Positions 23,000 to 32,651 of a DNA stretch of 37,091 bases are shown here, piece after piece. Origin of the DNA: Christensenellaceae bacterium. GTDB lineage: Bacteria > Bacillota > Clostridia > Christensenellales > UBA1242. The notes below the pieces were generated by a model. That model had not been told where the DNA came from and did not search any database. It worked only from the letters and a program-made list of their open reading frames with translations. How positions within the stretch are numbered: position 1 is the first letter of the stretch; the number at the start of each line of letters is the position of its first letter. Where the stretch lies: positions 1 to 37,091 of the forward strand of contig JAIRQZ010000030.1 in the NCBI GenBank assembly GCA_031256235.1, read 5' to 3'. Both the position numbers and the translations under genes were made by a program.

Positions 23000-25111
23000 A
23001 TGATTAAAAAAGTGCTTAAGAGGGACGGCAGTACAGAAGATTACAGCCGAGCAAAAATTGCAGACGCAATTTTCAAAGCCGCAGTTGCATGCGGCGGAAC
23101 AGAGAGGTCAAGGTCGGAAAAAGTAGCGACCGCCGTGGAAAAGGAACTTTTTGAAAAGTTCAAAGACAAGCGACCGAACATCGAAGACATCCAAGATTTG
23201 GTTGAAAAACACCTTATCAAGGCGGGTCACGACCAAGTCGCAAAGGCCTATATTTTGTATCGTGAGAAACGAACCTCGGCCCGTGAAGAAAACGCCCTTG
23301 CAGGCGCAACGATTAATATGTTCCATACATATTTGGACGGCGATGACTCGGCGGTGCGCAGTACAGCCAATGGCAACATGAGCGTCATGGGGCTTAATAA
23401 CTATGTCCGTGAAGAATTCACCAAAAAGTACTGGCTTAACGAAGTTTATGCCCGCGAAATTGCGGACGCACATCGCACTGGAGAAATTTATATCCACGAT
23501 TTGGGCTTTTTCGGCTCGTATTGTGTGGGCTGGGACGTGAAAATGATTTTGTTGCACGGCTTTACTGGGGTTCCAAATAAAGTTTGTTCTTCGCCTCCGA
23601 AAAACTTTCGAAGCGCCCTTGGCCAAATCGTCAACGCAACCTTTACATTGCAAGGCGAGTCCGCTGGGGCACAGGCATGGTCAAGTTTTGATACATATCT
23701 TGCGCCATTCATTGCTTATGACAAGTTGACTTACAAGGACGTAAAGGACAGTTTGCAATCCTTTGTTTTCAACATGAACATATCGACCCGTGTCGGCTTC
23801 CAATGTCCGTTTTCAAACATTACATTGGATGTAAGATGCCCAAAGACTTTGGAAGAAGAATGCGTCATAGTCGGTGGCCAGCCCATGGACAAAACATATG
23901 GCGAATTCCAAAGCGAAATGGACATGTTTAATCGTGCTTTTTGCGAAGTCATGTCAAACGGCGACGCGTCTGGCAGAGTCTTTTCGTTCCCAATCCCGGC
24001 CATAAATATAACACGTGACACAGATTGGAACAGCGACGTCATGAACGCCGTCATGGATATGTCATGCAAATACGGAATCCCGAACTTTGTAAACTATGTA
24101 AACAGTGACTTAAGCCCCGAAGATGCCGTCTCGATGTGTTGCCGACTTCGCCTTGACACTCGCGAACTTCGCAAGCGTGGTGGCGGTTTATTTGGCTCGA
24201 ACCCTATGACAGGCAGTATCGGCGTCGTCACAATTAACCTCCCACGCCTTGGGTACAAATGCGACAATGACAAGGAATTTTTTGACAATCTTGGCCGTCT
24301 TGCCGACATATCAAAAACAAGTCTTGAAATCAAACGCAAATTCGTCGAACAGCAAACCGAAAAAGGCCTTTATCCGTACAGTCGTTTTTATTTGCAAGGC
24401 ATCAAAGAAACAAGCGGGGGATATTGGGCAAATCACTTCAGCACTATTGGTATCGTTGGCATGCACGAATGTTGTTTGAATTATCTTGATAAAGGCATTG
24501 ATTCGGCCGAGGGGCGTGAATTCGCCTTGCGTGTGATGCACTTCTTGCGCGAAAAGATGCAAGGCTATCAAGCCGAAACAGGCAATATATACAATCTTGA
24601 AGCCACGCCTGCTGAAAACGTCGCCCCGAAACTTGCTCGCGTTGACAAGAAACGCTATCCTGATATCGTAACATCGGGCAGTGGGGACGCGGTCTATTAT
24701 ACTAACAGCACCCAGTTGCCTGTTCAATTCACTGACGACATTTTCAAAGTAATCAAGCATCAAGAAGGATTGCAAACACTTTACACAGGTGGCACTTCGA
24801 TGCACATTTTCTTGGGTGAACGCCTTGATGACCGTGAAACTGCAAAGAACCTTATCAAAAAAATCTTTAACAATTCGCGCATCCCTTTTGTAAGCATTAC
24901 GCCGACATTCTCGATTTGTTCACATCATGGATATATAGCGGGCGAGAAATGGAAGTGCCCAACATGCAAAAAGGACACCGAAGTTTGGTCGCGCGTTGTT
25001 GGATTCTTGCGCCCTATCGGGGATTGGAATGCAGGCAAGCGTCAGGAATACAAAGAACGCATTAAATACAAATGCCCAACCGAAGGAAAACCCGCCAAGA
25101 AAGGTGCATAA
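23000..25111 (+). CDS. nrdD: Anaerobic (class III) ribonucleoside-triphosphate reductase
   Basis: NrdD makes deoxyribonucleotides without oxygen, using a glycyl radical placed by NrdG. The 703 residues start with an ATP-cone regulatory domain (about 1-95: KKVLKRDGSTEDYSRAKI). The active-site loop has MCCRLRLD with cysteines 380-381, followed by RKRGGGLFGSNPMTGSIGV. Near the C-terminus a zinc site (C640 in CSHHGY, C653 and C656 in CPTC) precedes SRVVGFLRPIGDWN, where Gly668 should carry the radical. The ATG directly follows the promoter and is probably read from a leaderless mRNA. NrdG follows after the stop without a gap. Both the chemistry and the NrdR boxes fit an anaerobe. Confidence 0.97.
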   Translation: MIKKVLKRDGSTEDYSRAKIADAIFKAAVACGGTERSRSEKVATAVEKELFEKFKDKRPNIEDIQDLVEKHLIKAGHDQVAKAYILYREKRTSAREENALAGATINMFHTYLDGDDSAVRSTANGNMSVMGLNNYVREEFTKKYWLNEVYAREIADAHRTGEIYIHDLGFFGSYCVGWDVKMILLHGFTGVPNKVCSSPPKNFRSALGQIVNATFTLQGESAGAQAWSSFDTYLAPFIAYDKLTYKDVKDSLQSFVFNMNISTRVGFQCPFSNITLDVRCPKTLEEECVIVGGQPMDKTYGEFQSEMDMFNRAFCEVMSNGDASGRVFSFPIPAINITRDTDWNSDVMNAVMDMSCKYGIPNFVNYVNSDLSPEDAVSMCCRLRLDTRELRKRGGGLFGSNPMTGSIGVVTINLPRLGYKCDNDKEFFDNLGRLADISKTSLEIKRKFVEQQTEKGLYPYSRFYLQGIKETSGGYWANHFSTIGIVGMHECCLNYLDKGIDSAEGREFALRVMHFLREKMQGYQAETGNIYNLEATPAENVAPKLARVDKKRYPDIVTSGSGDAVYYTNSTQLPVQFTDDIFKVIKHQEGLQTLYTGGTSMHIFLGERLDDRETAKNLIKKIFNNSRIPFVSITPTFSICSHHGYIAGEKWKCPTCKKDTEVWSRVVGFLRPIGDWNAGKRQEYKERIKYKCPTEGKPAKKGA

Positions 25112-25696
25112 ATGCACATCAATGTCGCAGGCACGGTCAAAAACAGTTTCGTAGATTGGCCAGGCAAGATTGCCTTTGTGGTGTTCCTCGCCGGTTGCAA
25201 TTTTAATTGTCCGCACTGTCATAACCACAATATATTGAGTAGTATGTCTAATAGACTACCATGGGGTAGTGTCTTGACCGACATAAAAGAACAAATCGGC
25301 TTTATCGACGGCGTCGTGATAAGTGGTGGCGAGCCGACACAGCACCCTCACCTGGACCAAATTATACGCGACATAAGGGCGCTTGGGTTGCCTGTGAAAC
25401 TTGATACAAATGGTTCCGACTTTGATACATTAAGGCGTCTTGTCGAGGACGGGTTGGTCAGTTTCGTGGCAATGGATATCAAGGCTCCGCTTGCGCGTTA
25501 CGGCGAACTTGGCTTTTTCAAAGGAAGCATCGACGATGTCGAACGAAGCATCGAATTTTTAAAACAAGCAAAAGTTGACTTCATGTTCCGTACGACGCCC
25601 ATTCCCGAGTTGACCGAACAGGACTTTATGGGCATCAAAAAACTTGTCGGCGACGCGACTTGGGTAAAAAATAATTTTGTTCCGCAAAAACCATAA
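25112..25696 (+). CDS. nrdG: Anaerobic ribonucleotide reductase activating protein (radical SAM)
   Basis: NrdG uses S-adenosylmethionine and a [4Fe-4S] cluster to put the glycyl radical on NrdD. The cluster motif CX3CX2C is at residues 29-36 (CNFNCPHC). GGEPTQHP is the SAM-binding GGE motif. The protein has 194 residues. The ATG is the first codon after the nrdD stop, so translation is likely coupled. It resembles the PflA-like variant that starts VDWPGKIAFVVFLAGCNF. Confidence 0.93.
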   Translation: MHINVAGTVKNSFVDWPGKIAFVVFLAGCNFNCPHCHNHNILSSMSNRLPWGSVLTDIKEQIGFIDGVVISGGEPTQHPHLDQIIRDIRALGLPVKLDTNGSDFDTLRRLVEDGLVSFVAMDIKAPLARYGELGFFKGSIDDVERSIEFLKQAKVDFMFRTTPIPELTEQDFMGIKKLVGDATWVKNNFVPQKP

Positions 25697-25707
25697 ATAA
25701 AATCATT

Positions 25708-25735
25708 TTGAAATCCAAACTTTTTGTGTTACCCT
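25708..25735 (+). promoter_or_regulatory. Probable promoter of the topoisomerase operon
   Basis: TTGAAA (25708-25713), 16 bases, TACCCT (25730-25735). The start near 25742 leaves a 16-base leader with GGGAG. ATG at 25744 opens a five-codon frame whose TGA overlaps the GTG of the next gene. Confidence 0.4.
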
Positions 25736-25757
25736 TAAATATTATGGGAGCGAATAC

Positions 25758-27776
25758 GTGACGGAAAAATACGATAGTAGTAAAATCCAGGTCCTTGAAG
25801 GCCTTAACGCCGTGCGTATGCGCCCTGGTATGTATATCGGTGGCACGGGCGTCAAAGGTATGCACCACTTGCTTTGGGAAATTGTCGACAACAGTATCGA
25901 TGAAATCGCAAACAGCCACGGAGACGAAATCGTCGTTACGGTGTATGAAGACAATTCAATAAGTGTCATGGACAACGGCCGAGGTGTCCCCGTCGATATC
26001 CATCCGCAACTTAAGGTAAGCGGTGTAGAGGTTGTTTTTACCCAACTTCATGCAGGTGGCAAGTTCGGAAATGACAATTATAATTTTTCGGGTGGACTTC
26101 ATGGTGTGGGCGCATCGGTCACAAATGCCTTGTCCGAATGGTGTGAAGTCACCGTTTACAAAGGTAGCAAGGCATACTTTATGCGCTTCAGCCCTCAAAC
26201 CGACGAAAACGGCAAGATTAAGTACGGCGCGGCGGAAGAGCCATTAAAACAAATCCCAAAACCAAAAGACGCCCCAAACACGGGTACTTTTGTTAAATTT
26301 TTCCCTGACCGAGAGATGTTCAAAGGCTGTGAATTTTCAAATGAAATCATCGCAAAGCGGTTAAAAGAACTTGCCTTTTTGAACAAAGGCAAGGAAATCG
26401 AATTCATTGATGTGCGCCAAGACCCAGAAGGTGAACTTTACAGGCGCGAATACAAGTACGACGGCGGTTTGGCCGACTTTGTGTCGTATTTGAATGAAAA
26501 TAAAACTCCGTTGTATACAACTCCGTTTTTAATCGAAGGTAAGGCGGGACCGGAAAATCGCCAAACACTTGTATCTTTTGCAATTCAACACACTGACAGT
26601 TACGCCGAATCCGTCTTCAGTTACGTTAATAATATCCCGACGTCGGAAGGCGGTACTCATGAAACGGGTTTTAAAATGGCAATCACGCGCGCCTTTAACC
26701 AAATCGCGAAAACCCACGGATTGTTAAAAGAAAAAGAGGCCACCTTGATGGGCGAAGATTACCGCGAGGGTATGACTGCGGTGCTTGCAATCAAGATGCG
26801 CGACGTCCAATTCGAAGGCCAAACCAAGACGAAACTTGGCAACCCCGAAGCCAAAACCGACGTCGAAAGTTTTGTTTATAACGAATTAATTAACTATTTT
26901 AACATCGACAAGGACAAGCAAAAGTACACCTTGTTTGAGCAAATCATGACCAAGGCCAAGGGGGCAGCGCGCGTACGTGATGCAGCCCGCCGTGCAAAAG
27001 ACATCGCCCGCCAAAAAAACAGCATTGACGGCGGAATCTTAATCGGGAAACTTTCAAGTTGCACAGGTCGCAAGCCAGAACTTAATGAATTATTCATCGT
27101 CGAGGGCGATTCCGCGGGTGGCACGGCAAAACAGGCCCGTGACCGCGCTATACAAGCAATCTTGCCTTTGCGTGGAAAACCGCTTAACGCGGAAAAAAAG
27201 AGATTAGACCAGGTTCTTGATAACGAAGAAATCCGAACCATTATAAGCGCCCTTGGAACAAGTATCGGCGAAGACTTCTGCCTTGACGACCTCAAGTACC
27301 ACAAAGTTGTTATCTTGGCCGATGCCGACCAAGACGGCGCCCATATTCGTGCGATTTTATTGACGTTTTTCTTCCGATACATGAAGGAACTTATCACCGA
27401 GGGGCACATTTATATCGGTATGCCACCGCTTTATCGTGTTTCAAGCAAAAACTTTATGGCCTACGCCTATGATGATGCGGAACTTAAAATTATTACCGCA
27501 AAAAACCGAGGTCTTATCCAACGCTACAAAGGTCTTGGTGAAATGAACGCGGACCAACTTTGGGACACAACCATGAATCCAAAAACTCGCAAACTTTGCC
27601 AAGTCACAATCGACGACGCCACCAATGCCGAGATGCTTATATCGACCCTTATGGGCGATAACATCGAGGCCCGCAAAGATTACATAAGCCGTCACGCGAA
27701 TTTTAACAAGGCGGAAAACTTGGCCGCGAAGACTGTTAAAGCCAAAGTCTCTCGCAACACAGAGGAGGCATCATGA
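25758..27776 (+). CDS. gyrB: Type IIA DNA topoisomerase, subunit B (gyrase-like)
   Basis: This 672-residue ATPase subunit works with the following gene to pass one DNA duplex through another. The N-terminal GHKL ATPase has [18 protein letters not shown] and [14 protein letters not shown]. The TOPRIM domain has VEGDSAGG with catalytic Glu near residue 449 and DADQDG at 522-527. [19 protein letters not shown] and [18 protein letters not shown] read like GyrB, but ParE cannot be excluded, and Clostridia often have two such pairs. GTG is used as start, with GGGAG seven bases upstream. It overlaps gyrA by four bases (ATGA). Confidence 0.9.
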   Translation: MTEKYDSSKIQVLEGLNAVRMRPGMYIGGTGVKGMHHLLWEIVDNSIDEIANSHGDEIVVTVYEDNSISVMDNGRGVPVDIHPQLKVSGVEVVFTQLHAGGKFGNDNYNFSGGLHGVGASVTNALSEWCEVTVYKGSKAYFMRFSPQTDENGKIKYGAAEEPLKQIPKPKDAPNTGTFVKFFPDREMFKGCEFSNEIIAKRLKELAFLNKGKEIEFIDVRQDPEGELYRREYKYDGGLADFVSYLNENKTPLYTTPFLIEGKAGPENRQTLVSFAIQHTDSYAESVFSYVNNIPTSEGGTHETGFKMAITRAFNQIAKTHGLLKEKEATLMGEDYREGMTAVLAIKMRDVQFEGQTKTKLGNPEAKTDVESFVYNELINYFNIDKDKQKYTLFEQIMTKAKGAARVRDAARRAKDIARQKNSIDGGILIGKLSSCTGRKPELNELFIVEGDSAGGTAKQARDRAIQAILPLRGKPLNAEKKRLDQVLDNEEIRTIISALGTSIGEDFCLDDLKYHKVVILADADQDGAHIRAILLTFFFRYMKELITEGHIYIGMPPLYRVSSKNFMAYAYDDAELKIITAKNRGLIQRYKGLGEMNADQLWDTTMNPKTRKLCQVTIDDATNAEMLISTLMGDNIEARKDYISRHANFNKAENLAAKTVKAKVSRNTEEAS

Positions 27777-30700
27777 AAGACGAATTTGACGACCTCCTAG
27801 ATCCGAACAGCGAAGTCTTTTTGCCCGAGAACCCTGACACGGACCCTCAACCCGAAACCGAGCCTGTGGAAGTCGAGGCCGAAACAAGCGCCGAAGCCAC
27901 CGAAGAGGAAAAGCCCGAGCCAATGCCCGAACCTGTCGCGGAAGAAGAACCGCCTGTTGCCGAGGAGGAGCCAATCGAAGAAGAGCCAGTCGTGGAGGGG
28001 GCAGTCATTGCAAACACTGAATCTGAATCCGAGTCAGAGCCCGAAGCAGTTGTCGAAGAAGAACCAGTCGAGCCCGAGCCGACTCCCGAATCCGAAGAAG
28101 AACCCGAGGCTGAAGTCGCCGAACCTGTTGTGGAAGAGCACATAGGCTATTCTGTTCGCGACGATGACGAAGAAGAGGAGTCCGCCGAGGCTGAAGAACC
28201 CGCAATTGAAGAGCAACCACTCGCTACAGCGGAAGAAACCGTCGAACCCGAACCAACCCCAGGGCCCGAAGAAGTTGTCGAGTCCGAAGTTGTAGCCGAG
28301 ACAACTGAACCCGAACCCGAACCCGAACCAACCCCCGAGCCCGAACAGCAGCCTGCTGAACCTGTCGCGGTCGAAGAACCCCAAGAAGAACAAGTCACCG
28401 AACACGTAATCGAGGAAGTCAAAGAAAAAGTCAAAACCGAACACCCGAAACCCAGTCCGAAGCGACACGATACGGAAGCCGAGCAGGAAAACGCGCCGAC
28501 CAGTGGCGCTAGCGGTGACGGCACTGTAATATTTAAAAACATCGATGCTGTAATGCATGACAGTATGATTCCATACAGCGAATTCGTAATTATGGACCGT
28601 GCGTTACCGCGTGTCGAAGACGGTTTAAAACCTGTCCAACGCCGTATTTTATATGCTATGAACGATATGGGTTTGACGCCCGACAAGCCTTTCCGTAAAT
28701 CTGCGGGTATAGTGGGCGAGTGCCTTGGTAAATACCACCCGCACGGCGACACAAGCGTCTATGACGCAATGGTTCGATTGGCCCAGCCTTTCAACATGAA
28801 CATGCCACTTGTCATTGGGCAAGGTAACTTTGGTTCGGACGACGGCGACCCACCTGCTGCTATGCGTTATACCGAGGCCAAACTTTCGGCGCTTGCGTTG
28901 GAATTATTGCGTGATATCGATAAAGAAACTGTGCCGTTCTCGCTGACTTTTGATGACCGTAACACCGAGCCCGACATCCTGCCTGGCCGATATCCCAACC
29001 TTTTGACTAACGGCGCCACGGGTATTGCGGTCGGGCTTGCAACCAACATCCCGCCACACAATTTGGCCGAAGTCATCGACGCCCACGTGGCCTATATTGA
29101 TAATCCAAAAATCACCCTTGCCCAGGTTATGAAAATTATAAAAGGCCCCGACTTTCCGACTGGCGGTTTTGTTATTTGTGGGGAAGACCTTTTGCGCGCC
29201 TACAAAGACGGCAAAGGTAAAGTTATCATGCGCGCCAAGGTGAATATCGAGGTTGAAAATGACCGTCGCAGCATTGTTATTACGGAACTGCCCTATCAAG
29301 TCAACAAAGTAACACTGCAAAAAAACATCGCCGATTTGCGTGAAACCAAAAAAGGCGCCTTTATGGGTATAAGTGAAATCCGCGACGAATCCGATAGGAA
29401 TGGCATGCGCGTAGTCATCAAGGTCAAGCGCGAATTTGACGCCAAAGAAATTTGCGAAATGCTCTTTAAATCGACAAACTTGCAATGCAACTACAATATC
29501 AACATGGTTGCAATCGCCAACGGCAAGCCCAAACTTATGGGACTTATGGAGTTTATCAAGTACTATGTCGAGTACCAGCGCGAAATCGTTTACAAACGCA
29601 GTGTCTTCGATTTGGAAAACGCCCGCGAACGCGCGCATATCTTGGAAGGCCTCTTAATCGCAATTCGCAACATCGACGAAGTCGTGCGTATCATCAAAAC
29701 ATCCAAAAATACGGGTGAAGCGCGCGACCGCTTGATGTCGAAATTCAAACTTTCTGAACGCCAGGCTCAAGCCATCCTTGATTTGCGTCTTGCTCGCTTG
29801 ACGTCGCTTGAAGTTTACAAAATTGAAGAAGAATTAAAGGAATTAAAAGAACTTATTGCGTATCTTGAAAAACTTATCGCAAGCAAGCCTATGCAATTTG
29901 GTGTTGTCAAAACGGAACTTTTGGAAATCCGCAAAAAGTACAAGGTCGAACGCCGAAGCAGGATACTGACCGACCTTGACGATGCCGCTGTGACCGCCGA
30001 CGATGACCCAAAACCTGTCGACGAGGCCGTTGTGGCCTTGACCGCGGGCGGTGCAATAAAACGCATGGCCGCAAAACATTTCAACATGTCCAAAACTGAA
30101 TTCTCGGCTGGCCTTGGCATAGGTGATGTGAACCAAGTCGTGGTTCAAACCCAAACCGACAAACAGTTATTCATTTTTACCAATTTGGGCAACTGCTATA
30201 AAATCGATGTGGGGGATATCCCCGAATGCAAACTTCGCGACCGCGGAATCTCGATAAAGGACCTTTTTGGGCAAGTGGCATCTGCAACTTCGCTTCTTGA
30301 AAAAGCCGTTGCCGCATACGCCGTAACTCCGCAAACAGACGAAATCCCAAGTAATGCACCAAAACAACTTGTTTGGTTGACTGACCTTGGCATGATAAAG
30401 CGCTCGACATGGGCCGATGCTTGTTCTGTGCAAAAGAGCACTTTCCAATGCTATAAACTCCGCGAAGACAAACCCGATTCGGTCGTTAACGTAAGCGAAC
30501 TTAACGACGGCAATACAATTTTGTTTATATCAAGCGGTGGCTATATACTTAACGCGATGACCGGCGACATCCCTGTACAGGGCCGTATCGCAAGCGGTGT
30601 CAAAGGTATCGCAATGGGCGACGAAGAAACCGCCGTGTGCAGTTGCCTTGCCAAATCAAGCGGGTTTATTGTTTCGTGTACAAGCAAAGGCAATCTCAAG

Positions 30701-30970
30701 CGTATGGAAAGCAAAAAAATCGACAAAATGGTCCGTTATCGCAAGGGTCTCCAACTTGGTGGAGGGGGCGAGCGCGTAGTATTCGGTACTTGGGTCAAGG
30801 GCGATGAGGACCTTGTAATGCGCGACGATAAGGGTAATGTCTACAGTATCCCTGTCGGTGATATCCCTATCTCGGATAGGACGGGCAAGTGGCGCACAAT
30901 TTCTAAACTTAAAATTCCCGCCAAAACGACAATCGCGGAAGCATTTGTACATCAAAGGAAAGGTAATTGA
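27773..30970 (+). CDS. gyrA: Type IIA DNA topoisomerase, subunit A, with an acidic N-terminal extension
   Basis: This 1065-residue protein cuts and reseals DNA. The conserved part starts near residue 250 ([20 protein letters not shown]) and has [20 protein letters not shown] and catalytic Tyr366 in [11 protein letters not shown]-terminal beta-pinwheel follows. The GyrA box QRRGGKG is not seen where expected ([10 protein letters not shown] instead), so supercoiling ability is uncertain and ParC is an alternative. The first 245 residues are highly unusual: mostly Glu, Pro, Ala and Val ([10 protein letters not shown]-type repeats) with a short basic stretch before the catalytic part. GAGGAGG and overlap with gyrB support the far upstream ATG at 27773. 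Confidence 0.9.
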   Translation: MKDEFDDLLDPNSEVFLPENPDTDPQPETEPVEVEAETSAEATEEEKPEPMPEPVAEEEPPVAEEEPIEEEPVVEGAVIANTESESESEPEAVVEEEPVEPEPTPESEEEPEAEVAEPVVEEHIGYSVRDDDEEEESAEAEEPAIEEQPLATAEETVEPEPTPGPEEVVESEVVAETTEPEPEPEPTPEPEQQPAEPVAVEEPQEEQVTEHVIEEVKEKVKTEHPKPSPKRHDTEAEQENAPTSGASGDGTVIFKNIDAVMHDSMIPYSEFVIMDRALPRVEDGLKPVQRRILYAMNDMGLTPDKPFRKSAGIVGECLGKYHPHGDTSVYDAMVRLAQPFNMNMPLVIGQGNFGSDDGDPPAAMRYTEAKLSALALELLRDIDKETVPFSLTFDDRNTEPDILPGRYPNLLTNGATGIAVGLATNIPPHNLAEVIDAHVAYIDNPKITLAQVMKIIKGPDFPTGGFVICGEDLLRAYKDGKGKVIMRAKVNIEVENDRRSIVITELPYQVNKVTLQKNIADLRETKKGAFMGISEIRDESDRNGMRVVIKVKREFDAKEICEMLFKSTNLQCNYNINMVAIANGKPKLMGLMEFIKYYVEYQREIVYKRSVFDLENARERAHILEGLLIAIRNIDEVVRIIKTSKNTGEARDRLMSKFKLSERQAQAILDLRLARLTSLEVYKIEEELKELKELIAYLEKLIASKPMQFGVVKTELLEIRKKYKVERRSRILTDLDDAAVTADDDPKPVDEAVVALTAGGAIKRMAAKHFNMSKTEFSAGLGIGDVNQVVVQTQTDKQLFIFTNLGNCYKIDVGDIPECKLRDRGISIKDLFGQVASATSLLEKAVAAYAVTPQTDEIPSNAPKQLVWLTDLGMIKRSTWADACSVQKSTFQCYKLREDKPDSVVNVSELNDGNTILFISSGGYILNAMTGDIPVQGRIASGVKGIAMGDEETAVCSCLAKSSGFIVSCTSKGNLKRMESKKIDKMVRYRKGLQLGGGGERVVFGTWVKGDEDLVMRDDKGNVYSIPVGDIPISDRTGKWRTISKLKIPAKTTIAEAFVHQRKGN

Positions 30971-31386
30971 CCTATCTCGGTGTTGACTATGGCCTTGCAC
31001 GCATAGGCCTTGCCATAAGCGAAAGTGGGGTATTGTCCAAACCCATATGTATAATCCAAAACAAGGGCGATAAAAAGAACATCGTTGCAATAAAAGAGGT
31101 TATAACTAAATATTGTGGTAGTATGTCAGACATACCACTGTGTATTGTGGTCGGTCTACCCCTGTATAAGGATGGAAATGAAAGCGAAATGTCGTGCGAA
31201 GCCCGAAAATTTGGTGAACTTTTGGCGCGTGACCTTGTATCAATGGTGGAATACCAAAACGAATACCTTTCAAGTTCGACTGCAACAGATATTATGCGCG
31301 GTAAAAAAGGTGACAAATCGATTGACGCCGTTGCCGCCGCCGTGATATTACAAAACTATCTTGACAACAATGGAGGAAAACAATGA
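30967..31386 (+). CDS. ruvX: RuvX/YqgF family nuclease
   Basis: RuvX (YqgF) is an RNase H-fold protein credited with Holliday junction resolution and pre-16S rRNA processing. The 139 residues start [17 protein letters not shown], with the first catalytic Asp, and contain [13 protein letters not shown] and the final [17 protein letters not shown] with the last catalytic Asp. TTG 30967 overlaps the gyrA TGA and follows AAAGG. Its last bases overlap the ferredoxin gene. RuvX next to a DUF1292 gene is the common Bacillota order. Confidence 0.92.
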   Translation: MTYLGVDYGLARIGLAISESGVLSKPICIIQNKGDKKNIVAIKEVITKYCGSMSDIPLCIVVGLPLYKDGNESEMSCEARKFGELLARDLVSMVEYQNEYLSSSTATDIMRGKKGDKSIDAVAAAVILQNYLDNNGGKQ

Positions 31387-31604
31387 GTCACAAATTTGTA
31401 ATCACTGACGCTTGTATCAACTGTGGGGCTTGCGTCGATACTTGTCCTGTAGGCGCAATCGAGCCTAAAGGCACACAGCATGCAATCGACAGCAAATGCA
31501 TCCAATGCGGAAGTTGCCTTGGTGTCTGTCCTGTTGATGCAATTCACGGCGTTTGCGATTGTGCAGGCTGTGGGGAGGGAACATGCCCAAACAGAAAGAA
31601 GTAA
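31383..31604 (+). CDS. 2[4Fe-4S] ferredoxin with extra C-terminal cysteines
   Basis: This 73-residue protein has two standard 4Fe-4S motifs: CINCGACVDTCP (Cys 11, 14, 17, 21) and CIQCGSCLGVCP (Cys 39, 42, 45, 49). It should carry electrons at low potential in the cytoplasm. After the second motif come four more cysteines (58, 60, 63, 68) in VCDCAGCGEGTCP, which is not part of the usual short clostridial ferredoxin. It begins in the ruvX stop (ATGA) after GGAGG and its end overlaps the next gene by 22 bases. Confidence 0.92.
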   Translation: MSHKFVITDACINCGACVDTCPVGAIEPKGTQHAIDSKCIQCGSCLGVCPVDAIHGVCDCAGCGEGTCPNRKK

Positions 31605-31918
31605 AAGAAATAAAGGCCAAGAAAAGCCAGCCCGACGCAAAGAAAACCGCGGACACAACACTTCTGGAACGCCTTTTTGACGATGATAATGATGACAACA
31701 TTATCTTGTTTGATGCCGACGGCAACGAAGTCGAGCTTGAACAGGTCGCCGTTGTAACCGACGAAGACGAAATTTATGCCGTGTTGCATGTTGTTGGCGA
31801 CCCCGACGAAGAGGTTCTTGTCTTCCGAATTAACCCCGAAGACGAAGAATCCGTCACAATGGTCGAAGACGAAAAACTTGGCAACAAAATATTAAAATTT
31901 GTAATGGAACAAAGTTAA
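31583..31918 (+). CDS. DUF1292 family protein
   Basis: This acidic 111-residue protein belongs to DUF1292 (YrzB of Bacillus subtilis), function unknown. After a Lys-rich N-terminus, NIILFDADGNEVELEQVAVV and EVLVFRINPEDEESVTMVED are the family pattern, ending in a helix. The ATG at 31583 follows GGGGAGGG and lies within the ferredoxin gene. Its TAA overlaps, on the other strand, the stop of the convergent gene at 31915-32151. A paralogous domain is found in the gene at 33098-33862. Confidence 0.88.
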   Translation: MPKQKEVKEIKAKKSQPDAKKTADTTLLERLFDDDNDDNIILFDADGNEVELEQVAVVTDEDEIYAVLHVVGDPDEEVLVFRINPEDEESVTMVEDEKLGNKILKFVMEQS

Positions 31919-32151
31919 AGGTCAACGCCGAACGAACTTTTTTCTTTAATCGCGCCTCGTGCAATGGCAACAGCACGAAGATGCTTGTCAATCTTTTTGC
32001 CTACCGAAATAATGTCTTCCAAACTACTGCACTTGTCACAAAATTCCTCAACAATATCATGCAGTTGGCTTCGCGAGTCCTCTACGATATCCGCTGAACA
32101 ACTTTTCTTTAAATCGTTTTTTCTAAACTTCACATACTTCATATCATTCAT
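31915..32151 (-). CDS. Unknown small helical protein
   Basis: I do not recognise this 78-residue protein. It is predicted helical and charged, with three cysteines (CSADIVED, EFCDKCSSLE). The gene is supported by a strong promoter on the minus strand that ends eight bases before its ATG, with no Shine-Dalgarno sequence, like several other genes here. It converges with the DUF1292 gene and the two stop codons overlap; no terminator is visible between them, so each transcript must run into the other gene. Confidence 0.65.
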   Translation of the reverse strand: MNDMKYVKFRKNDLKKSCSADIVEDSRSQLHDIVEEFCDKCSSLEDIISVGKKIDKHLRAVAIARGAIKEKSSFGVDL

Positions 32152-32158
32152 TACTGCG

Positions 32159-32187
32159 ATAATACCAAATCACTCTGCTTTTGTCAA
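32159..32187 (-). promoter_or_regulatory. Promoter of the small minus-strand gene, predicted leaderless
   Basis: On the minus strand a perfect TTGACA (32187 to 32182), 17 bases and TATTAT (32164 to 32159). The ATG begins at 32151, eight bases later. Confidence 0.75.
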
Positions 32188-32225
32188 GTAAAAACACCGT
32201 CGACATTTTTTGATAAAAAAAGCCG

Positions 32226-32254
32226 TTGCAATTCGGGCCCAAATCTGGTATCAT
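32226..32254 (+). promoter_or_regulatory. Promoter of a two-gene unit, predicted leaderless
   Basis: TTGCAA (32226-32231), 17 bases, TATCAT (32249-32254). The ATG is at 32262, eight bases later. It is back to back with the minus-strand promoter at 32159-32187. Confidence 0.7.
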
Positions 32255-32261
32255 AACCCCG

Positions 32262-32651
32262 ATGATTAATACAAATGATAATGATTTCGGAGATTTAAGC
32301 GTAGCCACTGGCATGGGCCCAAACAAAACAAAGGATCTTGAAACGGCAGTAAAATTTAACCGGTTGTTTAATGAAGAATTAAAAAAAGAGTTTGGTGAAG
32401 AATTCGGTTCTGAATTAATCGCAATCATGACTCCAAGTGATGAGTCAACACATGCTGATATTGATGCTGCCTTGGCCGAAGGCGCAACCCCAGAAACATT
32501 GATTAAAGATTTTGAAGATTTACGCGGAGTTGTTAATGCTGAACTAGCAAGTGTACCTGATAGTTATAACAAAAAGAAACTTGCGTATATCGAGATTGAC
32601 AAAGCAATTAACTATGTAAAAAGTAAAATGGGAGTCATAAATGAGCAATGA
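32262..32651 (+). CDS. Unknown acidic protein, first gene of a pair
   Basis: I do not recognise this 129-residue, soluble, acidic and mostly helical protein; a helix-rich body follows a Gly/Asn/Asp-rich start (MINTNDNDFGDLSVATGMG). The ATG at 32262 is chosen because the promoter occupies the upstream in-frame codons. The second gene starts ten bases before its stop. Codon use is more AT-rich than in the neighbouring operons. Confidence 0.65.
   Translation: MINTNDNDFGDLSVATGMGPNKTKDLETAVKFNRLFNEELKKEFGEEFGSELIAIMTPSDESTHADIDAALAEGATPETLIKDFEDLRGVVNAELASVPDSYNKKKLAYIEIDKAINYVKSKMGVINEQ

Noticed and set aside
28034-28752. Minus-strand and alternative frames opposite the acidic part of gyrA
   Set aside because: Low-complexity Glu/Pro codons create stop-free frames on the other strand; products are Ser/Gly/Phe repeats without any domain.
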